A stretch of 64,000 bases of DNA from an uncultured Clostridia bacterium (GCA_947630845.1 CANRJB010000009.1:1-64000), one strand, 5' to 3'. Positions 35,374 to 45,802 are shown, counted from the first letter of the stretch. The notes: a model not told the origin generated them from the sequence alone. Numbers and translations: made by a program.

Positions 35374-35583
35374 ATGTATCATCTTCCGGATCATGAAGAT
35401 GCAGAGCGACAGAAGAAGCCGGTGTTCCGGCTTCATTACTTAAAACAAAAACAGACTACAGCCATCGGAAACAAAGTCGGAACAAATGCCTTAGCTCCCA
35501 TTTGTGCAGCATTTCTGCTTATTTCAAAAAAGAAGAAAATTTGTTCGGACTTATGGATCCCACAATAAAAAGGAGGTTCTCTA
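35374..35583 (+). promoter_or_regulatory. Long 5' leader of the RNase J mRNA
   Basis: About 210 untranslated bases lie between the predicted transcription start and the TTG start. They contain AGAAGCCGG-tgtt-CCGGCTTC (35413-35435) followed by ATTACTTAAAAC, an A-rich stretch, and AAAGGAGGTT as ribosome binding site. No known riboswitch class is recognised. It could be a target of feedback by RNase J itself. Confidence 0.5.
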
Positions 35584-37419
35584 TTGAATCATAACCAGAC
35601 AAATCCACCCCGTAAAAGCCGCCCTGCCGCACAGACAGGGGGCAGAAAACGCTATGTCGTACAGCGTCCGAAAAAACAGCAGACTGCCAATGCACCGCAT
35701 CGTCCGCCGCATCAGGAGCCTGCACCGCAGAACAAAAACAGATCTGTCCGTGAACAGCGGCGCACTCCTGTCAGGATCATTCCGCTCGGCGGACTGAATG
35801 AGATCGGCAAGAATATGACTGTGTTTGAATGCAGCAATGATATGTTCATCCTTGACTGCGGTCTTGCCTTTCCGGATGCGGAGATGCCGGGCGTGGACAT
35901 CGTCATTCCGGACTTCACCTATGTGGAGCGCAATAAGGATAAGCTCCGGGGCATCGTTATCACCCACGGACATGAGGATCATATCGGCGGACTTGCCTAT
36001 CTCCTGAAAAAGGTCAATGCCCCCGTCTACGGTTCAGGCATGACCATCGGACTCATCAAACACAAGCTTGAAGAACAGGGACTTCTCAACAAAGTTGCTC
36101 TCAATGTTGTGGAATCCCGGAAAACCGTGCGCATGGGCTGCATGGCAGTGGAGTTTATCAAGGTCAACCACTCCATCCCCGGTGCGATGGGTATGGCGAT
36201 CCATACGCCTGCCGGCGTGTTGGTGCATACGGGCGACTTCAAGGTGGACTTCTCTCCGATCGACGGCGGTCCGATCGACCTTGCCCGGTTCGGTGAACTG
36301 GGAAGCAAGGGTGTGCTTGCGCTGATGGCGGATTCCACCAATGCCGAACGCCCCGGCTATACACAGTCCGAACGCAAAGTCGGAGATTCCTTTGAACGGC
36401 TTTTTGCCAAGGCAGGAAACCGCCGCATCATCATTGCAACATTCTCGTCCAACATCCACAGAGTACAGCAGATCATCAATATGGCTTCCAAGACCGGCAG
36501 AAAAGTCGCTGTCCTCGGACGGAGCATGATCAATGTCATCGCAACGGCTCTGGAGCTTGGGTATCTTGATGTGCCGAAGAATACCATCATCGACATCGAA
36601 AACATGAATCAGTATCCGCCTGAACAGATGGTACTCATCACCACCGGCAGTCAGGGCGAACCCATGTCCGCACTTACCCGGATGGCAATGCATGACCACA
36701 AGAAGGTCAACATCACGCCACTTGATTTTATCATCATTTCGGCTACTCCCATCCCCGGTAATGAAAAGCATGTGACGAAGGTCGTCAATGAGCTGCTCAA
36801 ATCCGGTGCGGAGGTCATCTATGAGAGCATGTATGAGGTGCATGTCTCCGGACATGCATGTCAGGAAGAGCTGAAACTCATGCTTGCCCTTACACGCCCG
36901 AAGTATTTCATCCCCGTACACGGCGAATACAAGCATCTCGTCAAGAACCGGGGACTTGCCATTGAAATGGGCATCCCGAAGGCGAATATTTTGCTTGCCT
37001 CCATCGGCAATGTCATTGAGACAGACGGCACAAAGCTTGATGTCGTTGCGCAGGCACCGTCCGGCAGAGTGCTGGTGGATGGGCTTGGCGTGGGCGATGT
37101 AGGGTCGATCGTGCTGCGTGACAGAAAACATCTGTCCGAGGACGGGCTTATCATTGTCGTGGTCGGCATCAATAAGGCATCCGGCGATGTGGTCGCAGGA
37201 CCGGATATTATTTCGAGAGGCTTCTGCTATGTCCGTGAGGCAGAGGAGCTGATCGTACAGGCAAAGCAGCTGATGAGCCATGCCCTTTCGGAATGCTCTG
37301 TCTATGAGCTGAAGGAATGGACGTCCCTGAAGGGAAAACTCCGGGATACGCTGTCGGATTTCATCTTTGAGAAAACCAAGCGCAGCCCGATGATCCTGCC
37401 GATCATCATGGAGGTATGA
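35584..37419 (+). CDS. rnj: Ribonuclease J
   Basis: A 611-residue beta-CASP metallo-beta-lactamase RNase with endonuclease and 5'-3' exonuclease activity in mRNA decay and rRNA maturation. It shows IPLGGLNEIGKNMTVFE, the zinc motif THGHEDHIGGLAYLL, VHTGDFKVDFSPIDG, ADSTNAERPG, and the C-terminal VHVSGHACQEELKLMLALTRPKYFIPVHGEY. A basic, proline-rich N-terminal extension of about 55 residues (PPRKSRPAAQTGGRKRYVVQRPKK) precedes the core and may bind RNA. Start TTG 35584 follows AAGGAGG at nine bases. Confidence 0.95.
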   Translation: MNHNQTNPPRKSRPAAQTGGRKRYVVQRPKKQQTANAPHRPPHQEPAPQNKNRSVREQRRTPVRIIPLGGLNEIGKNMTVFECSNDMFILDCGLAFPDAEMPGVDIVIPDFTYVERNKDKLRGIVITHGHEDHIGGLAYLLKKVNAPVYGSGMTIGLIKHKLEEQGLLNKVALNVVESRKTVRMGCMAVEFIKVNHSIPGAMGMAIHTPAGVLVHTGDFKVDFSPIDGGPIDLARFGELGSKGVLALMADSTNAERPGYTQSERKVGDSFERLFAKAGNRRIIIATFSSNIHRVQQIINMASKTGRKVAVLGRSMINVIATALELGYLDVPKNTIIDIENMNQYPPEQMVLITTGSQGEPMSALTRMAMHDHKKVNITPLDFIIISATPIPGNEKHVTKVVNELLKSGAEVIYESMYEVHVSGHACQEELKLMLALTRPKYFIPVHGEYKHLVKNRGLAIEMGIPKANILLASIGNVIETDGTKLDVVAQAPSGRVLVDGLGVGDVGSIVLRDRKHLSEDGLIIVVVGINKASGDVVAGPDIISRGFCYVREAEELIVQAKQLMSHALSECSVYELKEWTSLKGKLRDTLSDFIFEKTKRSPMILPIIMEV

Positions 37420-37451
37420 CCTGAGGAAAACTGCGGAAGGAAGGTGACGGG

Positions 37452-39395
37452 GTGAAACCAAAACTGCATATTGTGATCTGGATCCTTACGGTTCTGATGC
37501 TTGCAGCAGCGATCCTGCCGTCAGCCGTCCTGTTCTGGCGAGGCGATCCGTTCGGGTTCGTCTACTGCATCCCGGAGGCACTGATCGCCATTGTGTCGGC
37601 GATCATGCTGCTGTATGCAAGGAGCAACCAGATCCGCTTTGTGGCAAAACTGGACGAGGACTGTGCCCATACGGAACGTTCTGCCATCCGGCATCTGCCG
37701 ATGGGGTTCTGTGTCCTGAATGACATGGGCATTGTGGTGCAGTGCAATGAGCATTTCCGTTCGGAGATCATGGAAGGTGCGGATATGTTCGGCAGGAATC
37801 TCTATGACCTGATCCTGTTCAATCCCACCGCAGCCGAGCAGGAAGTGAGCTGGCAGCAGCACACTTACCGTGTCCATGCTCTGCCCTATGAAGAAGGGGA
37901 AAACAAGCTTGCAGCATTTCTCTGGACGGATGTGACCGAACAGGAGAATTTGCGGCAGGAGTATGAAAACACCCGTCCCTGCGTGATGCTGATCGTTGTG
38001 GACAATTATGAGGATCTCATCCAGACCGCCAAGGAAAGCGAACGTTTGCAGGCAGGCGTTGCCATCGAAAAGCTCATGGAGGACTTCATCTCCCAGACAA
38101 ACGGTATTCTGCGGCGGCTCAAAAATGACAGGTTCATTGCTGTCATCGAGGAACAATATGTGCAGCAGCTCATCGCCGGAAAGTTCAAGCTCCTTGACGA
38201 TGCACGGAACATCCATGTCAACGAGCGCAACTGTGTGACATTTTCCATTGGCGTGGGGCATGGGGCTGCAAGCTTGCAGGAGAGCGATGCCTATGCGGCG
38301 CAGTCGCTGGACATGGCACTCGGCAGAGGCGGCGATCAGGCTGCCGTCAAGACTGAAAACGGCTTCCGGTTCTTCGGCGGTGTCTCGAAGGGCATCGAAA
38401 AGAAATCCCGTGCCAAGACCCGTATTGTTGCCGGAGCGATTCAGGAGCTGATACAGGACAGCCGTCAGGTCTATCTTATGGGGCACAGGTTCGGCGATCT
38501 TGATTCCGTGGGCGGATGCTGCGGACTTGCCGGAGCGATCCGTATGATGGACGTGCCGGTGTATGTCGTGGTCGATCCGCAGAAGAATCTGTCAGGACAG
38601 CTCATTGACCTTGTGGATTTTGAGGTCGGGTCGGATCTGTTCCTGACACCGGAGGAGGCACTTGACTCCCTCACCAATGACACCCTCCTGATCATCGTGG
38701 ATACCCACAACAAGGATATCCTCGAAAGCATGGAGCTGTATAAGGCAGCAAAGCGTCTGGTCGTGATCGACCATCATCGGAAAACCGTTAATTTTGTCGA
38801 TAATGCCGTGGTGTTCCACCATGAACCATATGCTTCTTCTGCCTGTGAGATGATCACAGAGCTGATTCAGTATTTTAAGCTGAATGAAACAGTGGATTCG
38901 GTCTATGCGGACTGTCTGCTTGCCGGCATCACGCTTGATACCAAGAATTTTGTGATGCGCACGGGCGTGCGGACATTTGAGGCAGCGGCATATCTGCGGA
39001 AGATCGGGGCAGATACCGTCAGGGTGAAAAACCTCTTTTCCGGCACGATCGAAGCCTACCGCAGCAGGACGGATATTGTCGGTTCTGCGGAGTTTCATGG
39101 CTGCCATGCTGTTGCCGTCGTGCCGCCGGACACACCGGATATCCGTCTGGTCGCTCCGCAGGCAGCGGATGAGCTGCTGAGTATCTCCGGCATTTCGGCA
39201 GCGTACGTCATTTACAGCGTGAATAAGGTCGTGAACATATCTGCACGTTCCTTCGGCACGGTCAATGTACAGGTCATCATGGAACAGCTCGGCGGCGGCG
39301 GACACCAGTCCATGGCTGCCACCCAGATACCGAACAGCACGGTGATCGAAGCAAAGAACAGATTGCTGAATGTGCTGTCGGAATTGTCAACATAA
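37452..39395 (+). CDS. gdpP: Cyclic-di-AMP phosphodiesterase GdpP
   Basis: A 647-residue membrane protein. Two N-terminal helices ([43 protein letters not shown]) precede a PAS-like region (about 75-155), a degenerate GGDEF region (about 170-300, no GGDEF motif), a DHH domain with [17 protein letters not shown] and VVIDHHRK, and DHHA1 ending [13 protein letters not shown]. It hydrolyses c-di-AMP, controlling osmotic and cell-wall homeostasis. GTG 37452 follows GGAAGGAAGG. The gdpP-rplI-dnaB order is conserved in Firmicutes. Confidence 0.95.
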   Translation: MKPKLHIVIWILTVLMLAAAILPSAVLFWRGDPFGFVYCIPEALIAIVSAIMLLYARSNQIRFVAKLDEDCAHTERSAIRHLPMGFCVLNDMGIVVQCNEHFRSEIMEGADMFGRNLYDLILFNPTAAEQEVSWQQHTYRVHALPYEEGENKLAAFLWTDVTEQENLRQEYENTRPCVMLIVVDNYEDLIQTAKESERLQAGVAIEKLMEDFISQTNGILRRLKNDRFIAVIEEQYVQQLIAGKFKLLDDARNIHVNERNCVTFSIGVGHGAASLQESDAYAAQSLDMALGRGGDQAAVKTENGFRFFGGVSKGIEKKSRAKTRIVAGAIQELIQDSRQVYLMGHRFGDLDSVGGCCGLAGAIRMMDVPVYVVVDPQKNLSGQLIDLVDFEVGSDLFLTPEEALDSLTNDTLLIIVDTHNKDILESMELYKAAKRLVVIDHHRKTVNFVDNAVVFHHEPYASSACEMITELIQYFKLNETVDSVYADCLLAGITLDTKNFVMRTGVRTFEAAAYLRKIGADTVRVKNLFSGTIEAYRSRTDIVGSAEFHGCHAVAVVPPDTPDIRLVAPQAADELLSISGISAAYVIYSVNKVVNISARSFGTVNVQVIMEQLGGGGHQSMAATQIPNSTVIEAKNRLLNVLSELST

Positions 39396-39397
39396 GA

Positions 39398-39432
39398 CCC
39401 TGATGATCTGGCAGATAGCAGATCCATCAGGG
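39398..39432. repeat. Dispersed palindrome, copy 2 (gdpP-rplI gap)
   Basis: CCCTGATGATCTGgcagatagCAGATCCATCAGGG begins two bases after the gdpP stop codon. It is one of four related elements in the window. Confidence 0.85.
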
Positions 39433-39459
39433 AACGGTACAAGGAAAGGAGAAACCGGG

Positions 39460-39906
39460 ATGAAAGTCATTTTTACACAGGATGTCAAGGGCTCCGGCAA
39501 AAAGGGAGAAATGAAGGAAGTCTCCGATGGCTACGCTCGCAACATGCTCCTGAAAAAGGGGCTTGCTGTTGAGGCAACACCGGAGAATATCAACCATCTC
39601 AAGGGACAGCAGGCATCCGCACAGCATAAGATCGACACCGAGAAGGCAGCTGCACAGGCTGCCAGAGAAAAGCTTGACGGCAAGACTGTCACCATCAAAG
39701 CCAAAGCTGGTACGGGCGGCAGACTGTTCGGTTCTGTCACTTCCGGTCAGGTCGCACAGGCGATCAGTGAACAGTATGACTGCCCGATCGACAAAAAGAA
39801 GATCACACTCAAATCGGAAATCAAGGCATTCGGTACTTTTTCCGCAGAGCTGCGGCTCTATACGGGCATCGCAGCTACGGTTACGGTAGAGGTCACTGAA
39901 GCCTGA
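39460..39906 (+). CDS. rplI: 50S ribosomal protein L9
   Basis: A 148-residue protein with the L9 signature [40 protein letters not shown] (N-domain), a central charged helix rich in Ala/Lys, and a C-domain [34 protein letters not shown]. It binds 23S rRNA. ATG 39460 follows AAGGAAAGGAG; the ORF-track extension runs through the palindrome. Confidence 0.97.
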   Translation: MKVIFTQDVKGSGKKGEMKEVSDGYARNMLLKKGLAVEATPENINHLKGQQASAQHKIDTEKAAAQAAREKLDGKTVTIKAKAGTGGRLFGSVTSGQVAQAISEQYDCPIDKKKITLKSEIKAFGTFSAELRLYTGIAATVTVEVTEA

Positions 39907-39918
39907 ACATATTGTGTC

Positions 39919-39943
39919 AAAAGCAGTCCGACGGGCTGTTTTT
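39919..39943 (+). terminator. rplI terminator
   Basis: AAAAGCAGtCC-gac-GGgCTGTTTTT, 12 bases after the rplI stop. A second small hairpin CATGCCGTCGGCATG follows near 39967. Confidence 0.75.
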
Positions 39944-40039
39944 GGCATGTCTGTACTGTCCCTCTCCATGCCGTCGGCATGAACCTTACAGTGTCTGCTG
40001 TACGGGAGGTATCACAGTTTTTCTGAACGGAGGTTTGTC

Positions 40040-41386
40040 ATGCCAGAGCTAAATGCCAGTGATATGCCTTACAGTCTTGAAACCGAACAGGCTGTGCTTG
40101 GTGCTATCCTTATCGATCCGGAGGTACTCAGTACGGTGCTTGAACAGGTCAAGCCGGAATGCTTCTACATTGAACAGCACAGAAATCTGTTCGTCATCAT
40201 GGTGCAGATGTTCACAAGCGGTGAAAAAGCCGATGTGGTGACTGTCCTTGATGAAGCACTTTCCATGCATATCTTTGAAACGGCACAGGAAGGCAGAAAT
40301 TACCTTGCCAACCTTGTCAATACCGTGCCGGCAGTTTCAGGCATCAGTAAATACTGCCAGATCATCGTCAACAAATATTACATCCGTTCTCTTGCAGAGA
40401 CGGCAAAGAGTATCCTGACCGATATCCAGAGCGGTGAGTCCGATGCACAGCTTCTGCTCGATGCCGCAGAGCAGCGCATCTATGACATCCGGCAGGGGCG
40501 TGATGTGACGGGACTGGTTCCGCTGCGTGAAGCGGTTTCGGACACCTATGTCCATGTCGGACAGCTTGCATCGCCGGACAGGGAGAAATACCTTGGCATC
40601 CGCTCCGGATTTTCCTATCTGGACTCCATGATCTCCGGACTGAACCGCTCCGATCTCATTCTGATCGCAGCAAGACCTGCAATGGGAAAGACAGCCTTTG
40701 CCTTGAATATTGCACAGAATGTTGCAAAAAATAATGCGGACAAGGCAGTGTGTATCTTCTCGCTGGAGATGCCACGGGAGCAGCTTGCCTCCCGTCTGCT
40801 GTCATCGGCATCACAGGTGGATTCCTTCAAGCTGCGCAACGGCAGACTAAACGGCGATGAATGGGTGCGGCTTGCCGCAGGGGCATGCTACCTCAGCGAT
40901 CTGCCGATCTATATTGATGACACAGCAAGCATCACCGTGCAGCAGATCAAAGCAAAGCTGCGCCGGATGAAGAATCTCGGACTGGTCGTCATTGACTATC
41001 TCGGTCTTATCCAGACCACCCTGCGCACGGAAAACCGGGTGCAGATCGTCGGCGAGATCACAAGACAGCTCAAGATCATGGCAAAAGAACTTGATGTGCC
41101 GGTCATCCTGCTGTCGCAGCTCAGCCGTGGACCGGAGAGCCGGACGGATAAGCGTCCGATGCTTTCGGATCTGCGTGATTCCGGTTCGATCGAGCAGGAT
41201 GCGGACATTGTCATGTTCCTCTATCGGGATGCCTACTACAACAAGGACTCCCAGCAGCAGAATGTGGCAGAATGCATCGTGGCGAAAAACCGGCATGGTG
41301 AGACAGGCACGATCAAGCTCATCTGGGATGGGCAGTATACACGTTTCACCACGATGGAGACTTCTGATGCAGTACCTGCACCGTGA
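40040..41386 (+). CDS. dnaB: Replicative DNA helicase DnaB
   Basis: A 448-residue hexameric helicase (called dnaC in Bacillus). The N-terminal DnaB domain starts PYSLETEQAVLGAIL; the RecA-like motor shows LILIAARPAMGKTAFALNIA (Walker A), FSLEMPREQLASRLL, LVVIDYLGLIQ (Walker B) and LLSQLSRGPESR. It ends with VAKNRHGETGTIKLIWDGQYTRF. CGGAGG precedes ATG 40040. tilS starts inside its 3' end. Confidence 0.97.
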   Translation: MPELNASDMPYSLETEQAVLGAILIDPEVLSTVLEQVKPECFYIEQHRNLFVIMVQMFTSGEKADVVTVLDEALSMHIFETAQEGRNYLANLVNTVPAVSGISKYCQIIVNKYYIRSLAETAKSILTDIQSGESDAQLLLDAAEQRIYDIRQGRDVTGLVPLREAVSDTYVHVGQLASPDREKYLGIRSGFSYLDSMISGLNRSDLILIAARPAMGKTAFALNIAQNVAKNNADKAVCIFSLEMPREQLASRLLSSASQVDSFKLRNGRLNGDEWVRLAAGACYLSDLPIYIDDTASITVQQIKAKLRRMKNLGLVVIDYLGLIQTTLRTENRVQIVGEITRQLKIMAKELDVPVILLSQLSRGPESRTDKRPMLSDLRDSGSIEQDADIVMFLYRDAYYNKDSQQQNVAECIVAKNRHGETGTIKLIWDGQYTRFTTMETSDAVPAP

Positions 41387-42710
41387 CCCCATACAGGCAG
41401 TCAGGACGTTCCTGATGCAGGAGCGCATCCGGGATACTGTCATCACAGCAGCACTTTCGGGTGGGGCAGACAGCGTATGCCTGCTGTACTGTCTGCTTGC
41501 GCTGCGTGAGGAATGCGGTCTGACGATCAGGGCACTTCATGTACAGCATGGACTGCGTGGGGAGGAGAGCATACGGGATGAGCAATTCTGCCGGAAACTT
41601 GCGGCGGAGTGGCATGTGGAGCTGACGGTCGTTCCGGTGGATGTGGCAGGATACCGCAGGGAGCATGGCGGTTCGGTCGAGGAGGCAGCAAGAGTATGCC
41701 GGTACAAGGCATTTTCGGAATGTGCGGATGGCTTTGTTGCGACGGCACATACGGCATCGGATAATTTTGAGACGATGCTGTTCCGGCTTACAAGGGGTTC
41801 GGGTCTGAAAGGTCTTGGCGGCATCCCTCCTGTGCGTGACCGTTACCTGCGTCCGCTCCTTACCGTCACACGGGGGGAGATCGAACAGTTTCTTCTCGGA
41901 AAGGAAATTCCCTGCGTGACCGATTCCACCAACTTTTCGCCGGAATACACACGCAGCTATCTGCGGCAATATGTTGTCCCCATGCTTCGGGATGTCAATC
42001 CTGCCCTTGACAGGACGGCTTGTGAAACGGCTGCACTGCTCCGGGATGAAGAGGATTATCTTGCAGCACAGGCAGATGCGGCATATGAACAGGCAAGGCA
42101 GCCGGACGGTTCGCTCCGGGGTCTGACTTTGCTGCATCCGGCATTACAGCGGCGGTGTGTGCGGCGGTTCTTGCAGGAACAGGGGCTTCCGGACGGCTTT
42201 ACACAGGTGGCAGCGATCCTTTCCCTGATGCAGAAGGGCGGCAGAACAGAGCTGAACGGCATCTGGATCTGTTTCAGCAGGGGACATCTGTTTGCGGAAC
42301 GGCAGATAAATGCAGTGGAGACTGTGCTGAAAATCGGGGAAAACAGTATTTTTCCGGGGCATTTCGTCAGGGCAGAGCTGATTTTGCGCTCGGATGCAGA
42401 GAAATTTTCAAATGTTCACAAAAAGTTTACAGATTCTGTCCTCGATTATGATACAATAAAAGGGTATGCTGTATTGCATGCACGGAAGCCGGGACTGAAG
42501 ATACGGACAGATGGACGGCAGCATCATGTCTCCGTCAAGAAATGGCTGAATGATTCCTGCTTACCGGCAAGGCGGCAGACACTTCATTTCCTTTCGGATG
42601 CACAGGGGCTGCTCTGGGTCGAAGGGCTTGGGACTGCAGCACATGCGGCTGTCACGGAACAGACACAGACAATGCTTCTGCTCCGGGTCTGTCACAATTT
42701 TAACACATGA
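41367..42710 (+). CDS. tilS: tRNA(Ile)-lysidine synthase
   Basis: A 447-residue N-type ATP pyrophosphatase that converts C34 of tRNA-Ile2 to lysidine. It has the PP-loop AALSGGADSVCLLYCLLAL near residue 28, HVQHGLRGEES, ATAHTASDNFETMLFRLTRGSG and the C-terminal substrate-binding domain ending HVSVKKWLNDSCLPARRQTLHFL. ATG 41367 follows GGAG at seven bases and overlaps the dnaB 3' end by 20 bases, so translation is coupled. hpt, often found between tilS and ftsH, is missing. Confidence 0.95.
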   Translation: MQYLHRDPIQAVRTFLMQERIRDTVITAALSGGADSVCLLYCLLALREECGLTIRALHVQHGLRGEESIRDEQFCRKLAAEWHVELTVVPVDVAGYRREHGGSVEEAARVCRYKAFSECADGFVATAHTASDNFETMLFRLTRGSGLKGLGGIPPVRDRYLRPLLTVTRGEIEQFLLGKEIPCVTDSTNFSPEYTRSYLRQYVVPMLRDVNPALDRTACETAALLRDEEDYLAAQADAAYEQARQPDGSLRGLTLLHPALQRRCVRRFLQEQGLPDGFTQVAAILSLMQKGGRTELNGIWICFSRGHLFAERQINAVETVLKIGENSIFPGHFVRAELILRSDAEKFSNVHKKFTDSVLDYDTIKGYAVLHARKPGLKIRTDGRQHHVSVKKWLNDSCLPARRQTLHFLSDAQGLLWVEGLGTAAHAAVTEQTQTMLLLRVCHNFNT

Positions 42711-42819
42711 ATACCGCTGACACGTCACATCGGTACAGTATACTATAAACTGCGGTTATCCGTACAGAAGAGAAAAAGCGGTTTCTGCCGCAAGTAATAC
42801 ATGAAAAGGAGTGGATGAT

Positions 42820-44739
42820 TTGACACCAAGAAGAAACAGAGGAATCACTGCGTACCTGTTGGTTGCAGCGATCCTGATTTTCCTTGCAGCCTTCATGCTG
42901 CCCCGCCTTAACCAGAAAGAACCGGAGTACACGTATTCTGAGATCATGCAGCATTTTGATGATCTCGAAGTGACTGCCTATACGCTTGACCTCGGTTCCG
43001 GTGAGCTGAAAATGAAGCTCAAGGGCGGCGAGGAGCTGGAATATGAAGTGCCCTACGTTGCCAAGTTTCTGGATGAAACGGAAAACTACCGCCATGACTA
43101 TAACAAGGCGAATCCCAAAGAGCCGCTCGATCAGGATTATTACAAGATCACAGATAATTCGTGGATCATCACTTATATCCCGACTCTTATCATCCTTATC
43201 ATGGGCATTGTGCTGTTTATCTTCATGATGAGACAGGCTGGCGGCGGAAGATATAACAATTTCGGCAGAGCCAATATCAAGGCACAGCCTTCCAACAAGA
43301 AGGCAAGCTTTGCAGATGTTGCCGGTGCGGAGGAAGAAAAATTCGAGATGGCTGAGGTCGTGGATTATCTCAGAAATCCCCGGAAATATGCCGAGATCGG
43401 CGCACGTATCCCGAAGGGTGTGCTGCTGTTAGGTCCTCCCGGAACCGGTAAGACCCTGCTTGCAAGGGCGGTTGCAGGTGAAGCGGGTGTACCGTTCTAT
43501 CCGATCTCCGGTTCGGATTTTGTGGAGATGTTCGTCGGCGTGGGTGCATCCCGTGTGCGTGACCTCTTTGAGACGGCAAAGCGCAATGCTCCTTCCATCA
43601 TCTTCATTGACGAAATTGATGCGGTCGGCAGACACCGTGGCGCAGGTCTTGGCGGCGGTCATGACGAACGTGAGCAGACCCTGAACCAGTTGCTTGTGGA
43701 GATGGACGGCTTTGCAGGCAATGAGAGCGTCATTGTCATTGCAGCGACCAACCGGCGTGATATTCTTGATCCGGCTTTGCTGCGTCCGGGACGTTTCGAC
43801 AGACAGATCGTTGTGGGGTATCCGGATATCAAGGGGCGTGAGGATATTCTGAAAGTCCACACCAGAAATAAGCCCCTTGCACCCGATGTCAATCTTGCGA
43901 CGATCGCAAAGGGAACTGCCGGCTTTACCGGTGCTGACCTCGAAAACCTTGCCAACGAAGCAGCACTTCTTGCGGCAAGGGCTGACCGTAAGGCGATCAC
44001 CAATGAGGATATTGAGGAAGCGACGATCAAGGTGGTGGCAGGTCCGGAGAAGAAATCACGTGTCAAGACAGAACGTGAGATCAAACTTACTGCCTACCAT
44101 GAAGCAGGTCATGCAGTCTGCACCTATTATTGTCCGCATCAGGATAAGGTGCATCAGGTGTCCATCATCCCGAGAGGTATGGCAGGTGGCTATACGCTGT
44201 CTTTGCCGGAGAATGACAAGTCCTATGTCAGCATGATGGAGATGCATGAAGAGATCATCGTGCTGCTTGGCGGACGTGTGGCAGAAAAGCTCATCATGGA
44301 TGATATTTCCACCGGTGCTTCCAATGACCTCGAACGTGCCACTTCTACAGCACAGAAGATGATAAAGCGTTATGGCTTCAGTGACAAGCTTGGTCCGGTT
44401 GTCTATGGCAACTCCAATAATGAGCCTTTCCTTGGCAGGGATTTAGGCGGTACACCGGATTATTCCGATAAGGTAGCTGCTGAGATCGATGCAGAGGTGC
44501 GCAATTTTGTAGAACAGGGCTATGAGAAGGCAGAGAAGATCCTGACCGAACACATGGATCAGCTCCATCAGGTGGCGCAGTATCTGATCAAGCATGAGAA
44601 AATTGATGCAGATGAATTTGAAGCACTCATGAAGGGAGAACTTGTGGAGACGGACACTGTGCCGGATGCTGCTCCGGCTGCGGATCTGCGTGAGGATACC
44701 GCTCCGGTGACCGAAACGCAGGACTTTACAGAAGAATAA
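42820..44739 (+). CDS. ftsH: ATP-dependent zinc metalloprotease FtsH
   Basis: A roughly 639-residue membrane protease. Two N-terminal membrane helices ([34 protein letters not shown]) flank a small extracytoplasmic domain. The AAA module has [19 protein letters not shown] and an arginine-finger region, and the protease domain has HEAGH as zinc site. It degrades misfolded membrane and regulatory proteins. The start is probably TTG 42820, eight bases after AAGGAG; GTG 42811 sits on the ribosome binding site itself. The acidic tail after about residue 600 is variable. Confidence 0.95.
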   Translation: MTPRRNRGITAYLLVAAILIFLAAFMLPRLNQKEPEYTYSEIMQHFDDLEVTAYTLDLGSGELKMKLKGGEELEYEVPYVAKFLDETENYRHDYNKANPKEPLDQDYYKITDNSWIITYIPTLIILIMGIVLFIFMMRQAGGGRYNNFGRANIKAQPSNKKASFADVAGAEEEKFEMAEVVDYLRNPRKYAEIGARIPKGVLLLGPPGTGKTLLARAVAGEAGVPFYPISGSDFVEMFVGVGASRVRDLFETAKRNAPSIIFIDEIDAVGRHRGAGLGGGHDEREQTLNQLLVEMDGFAGNESVIVIAATNRRDILDPALLRPGRFDRQIVVGYPDIKGREDILKVHTRNKPLAPDVNLATIAKGTAGFTGADLENLANEAALLAARADRKAITNEDIEEATIKVVAGPEKKSRVKTEREIKLTAYHEAGHAVCTYYCPHQDKVHQVSIIPRGMAGGYTLSLPENDKSYVSMMEMHEEIIVLLGGRVAEKLIMDDISTGASNDLERATSTAQKMIKRYGFSDKLGPVVYGNSNNEPFLGRDLGGTPDYSDKVAAEIDAEVRNFVEQGYEKAEKILTEHMDQLHQVAQYLIKHEKIDADEFEALMKGELVETDTVPDAAPAADLREDTAPVTETQDFTEE

Positions 44740-44745
44740 GGGGAG

Positions 44746-44786
44746 ATGCTCTGCCCATATGCCGGAAGGTGCATGGGGCAGAGCAT
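44746..44786 (+). terminator. ftsH terminator
   Basis: ATGCTCTGCCCATaTGC-cggaaggt-GCATgGGGCAGAGCAT, followed by TTGTTTGTGG, seven bases after the ftsH stop. Confidence 0.8.
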
Positions 44787-44807
44787 TTGTTTGTGGTGAG
44801 CTGCAAA

Positions 44808-44838
44808 AAGAGCCTCTGCTGTGATGGCAGAGACTCTT
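44808..44838 (-). terminator. Minus-strand terminator without an assigned gene
   Basis: On the minus strand AAGAGtCTCTGC-catcaca-GCAGAGgCTCTT is followed by TTTTGCAG. It would end a transcript from the 44840-45103 region. Confidence 0.7.
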
Positions 44839-45103
44839 CTATCGGAAAGCAGCGTCAGGTGCTTTCCGAATGCGAAAGCGGGCAAGTCTGCGGACACTCC
44901 CGGGGGCGTGTCACCCCCTTTCCGGCAAGCACGATCTTCTGCTGATGTTATTCTATGCAGAAATCCGGATTTTGCGCATGGAAATGTATGGTCATACCGC
45001 TCTCTTTCATCCGATAGGCGAAGTCTGCCGGAATTGAGCTGCCGCAGGCAGTCACAGCAGAAGTTATCCCATCCGCCTGTTTCCATAGGGCAATAGAAAA
45101 TGT
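44808..45103 (-). ncRNA. Candidate structured small RNA or tiny gene
   Basis: This 300-base stretch between ftsH and a small membrane protein has a minus-strand -10-like TATGAT at 45115-45110 and a clear minus-strand terminator. Internal hairpins include GGAAAGC-acctgacgct-GCTTTCC and GGGGGTG-aca-cGCCCCC. One minus-strand frame reads protein-like (IALWKQADGITSAVTACGSSIPADFAYRMKESGMTIHFHAQNPDFCIE then stop) but has no start codon or ribosome binding site. It does not match 6S, tmRNA or RNase P by eye. Unknown; the RNA reading is an inference. Confidence 0.3.
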
Positions 45104-45146
45104 GTGTGAATCATAAATTTTTTTTGAATTTTTTTTGAATAAAGGG

Positions 45147-45175
45147 TTGCTTTTTCAATGGGAATGTGCTATACT
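45147..45175 (+). promoter_or_regulatory. Promoter of the small membrane protein gene
   Basis: TTGCTT (45147-45152), 17-base spacer, TATACT (45170-45175), then AAGGAGATGATG before the ATG. Confidence 0.75.
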
Positions 45176-45197
45176 AACAATAAGGAGATGATGTGCT

Positions 45198-45560
45198 ATG
45201 AGTTTAGGAATCGGAATTATGATCGCAGGCGGACTGGTTGCTGTGCTGGGTTTGCTGTTGCTGTTCAACCGCAGCGGTACTGGCATGCTGATACTTGGGA
45301 TCGTGCTTGCTGCCGTAGGACTTGGAGGAGTTGGTGTCGGCTATACTATGGATCAGCAGAGGGAAGTCACTTATACTGTAGTGGAGATCACCGATGTCAG
45401 CGTCAGAGACGATAACAAGCAGTATCGTGTCACCCTCAAATCCGAAAGCGGTACAGAAACATGGATCTATGTCAATGACAACCAGCTTATGAATTTCCCG
45501 AAGGATTCGCAGATAACAATGCAGAAACGGGAACTGAAAACTTACAAGGAACAGCAATGA
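45198..45560 (+). CDS. Small membrane protein of unknown function
   Basis: A 120-residue protein with two adjacent Gly-rich hydrophobic segments (IGIMIAGGLVAVLGLLLLF and GMLILGIVLAAVGLGGVGVGYTM), then a soluble beta-rich domain of about 65 residues: EVTYTVVEITDVSVRDDNKQYRVTLKSESGTETWIYVNDNQLMNFPKDSQITMQKRELKTY. The soluble part could be an OB-like or DUF-type beta barrel, but no family is recognised. It has its own promoter and a palindrome plus terminator downstream, so it is monocistronic. Confidence 0.75.
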   Translation: MSLGIGIMIAGGLVAVLGLLLLFNRSGTGMLILGIVLAAVGLGGVGVGYTMDQQREVTYTVVEITDVSVRDDNKQYRVTLKSESGTETWIYVNDNQLMNFPKDSQITMQKRELKTYKEQQ

Positions 45561-45589
45561 TCCGTCATGCAGCCTGTGCATCAGACAAT

Positions 45590-45623
45590 CCCTGACAATC
45601 TGGCAGACATCAGATTGTCAGGG
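45590..45623. repeat. Dispersed palindrome, copy 3
   Basis: CCCTGACAATCTGgcagacatCAGATTGTCAGGG, a perfect stem 30 bases after the small membrane protein gene. Confidence 0.85.
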
Positions 45624-45652
45624 ATTTGTATGAAATCGTATCTTTTATGCTG

Positions 45653-45700
45653 AGAGCAATTCTATCCGTGGAAAACTACCGGTTGAATTGCTCTTTTTTT
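45653..45700 (+). terminator. Terminator
   Basis: AGAGCAATTC...GAATTGCTCT followed by TTTTTTT. The inner part CCGtggaaaactaCCGG adds further pairing. It ends plus-strand transcription before the convergent ADP-ribosylglycohydrolase gene. Confidence 0.8.
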
Positions 45701-45802
45701 GCCTTGCCTTTATGGATTCGGGTTCTTCCTCTCAATGCTTGAATCCTTCTTGGCGATGATATTTTTGTAGATTGCAATTGCTTTCTTGAGGAAAGTACTG
45801 TC

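Noticed and set aside
36034-37461. 475-codon minus-strand ORF opposite the RNase J gene
   Set aside because: It is fully antisense to a highly conserved gene and has no recognisable domain.
44568-45086. 172-codon minus-strand ORF starting METGGWDNFCCDC
   Set aside because: It has no ribosome binding site, runs through a terminator hairpin, and ends antisense to ftsH; only the RNA possibility was kept.
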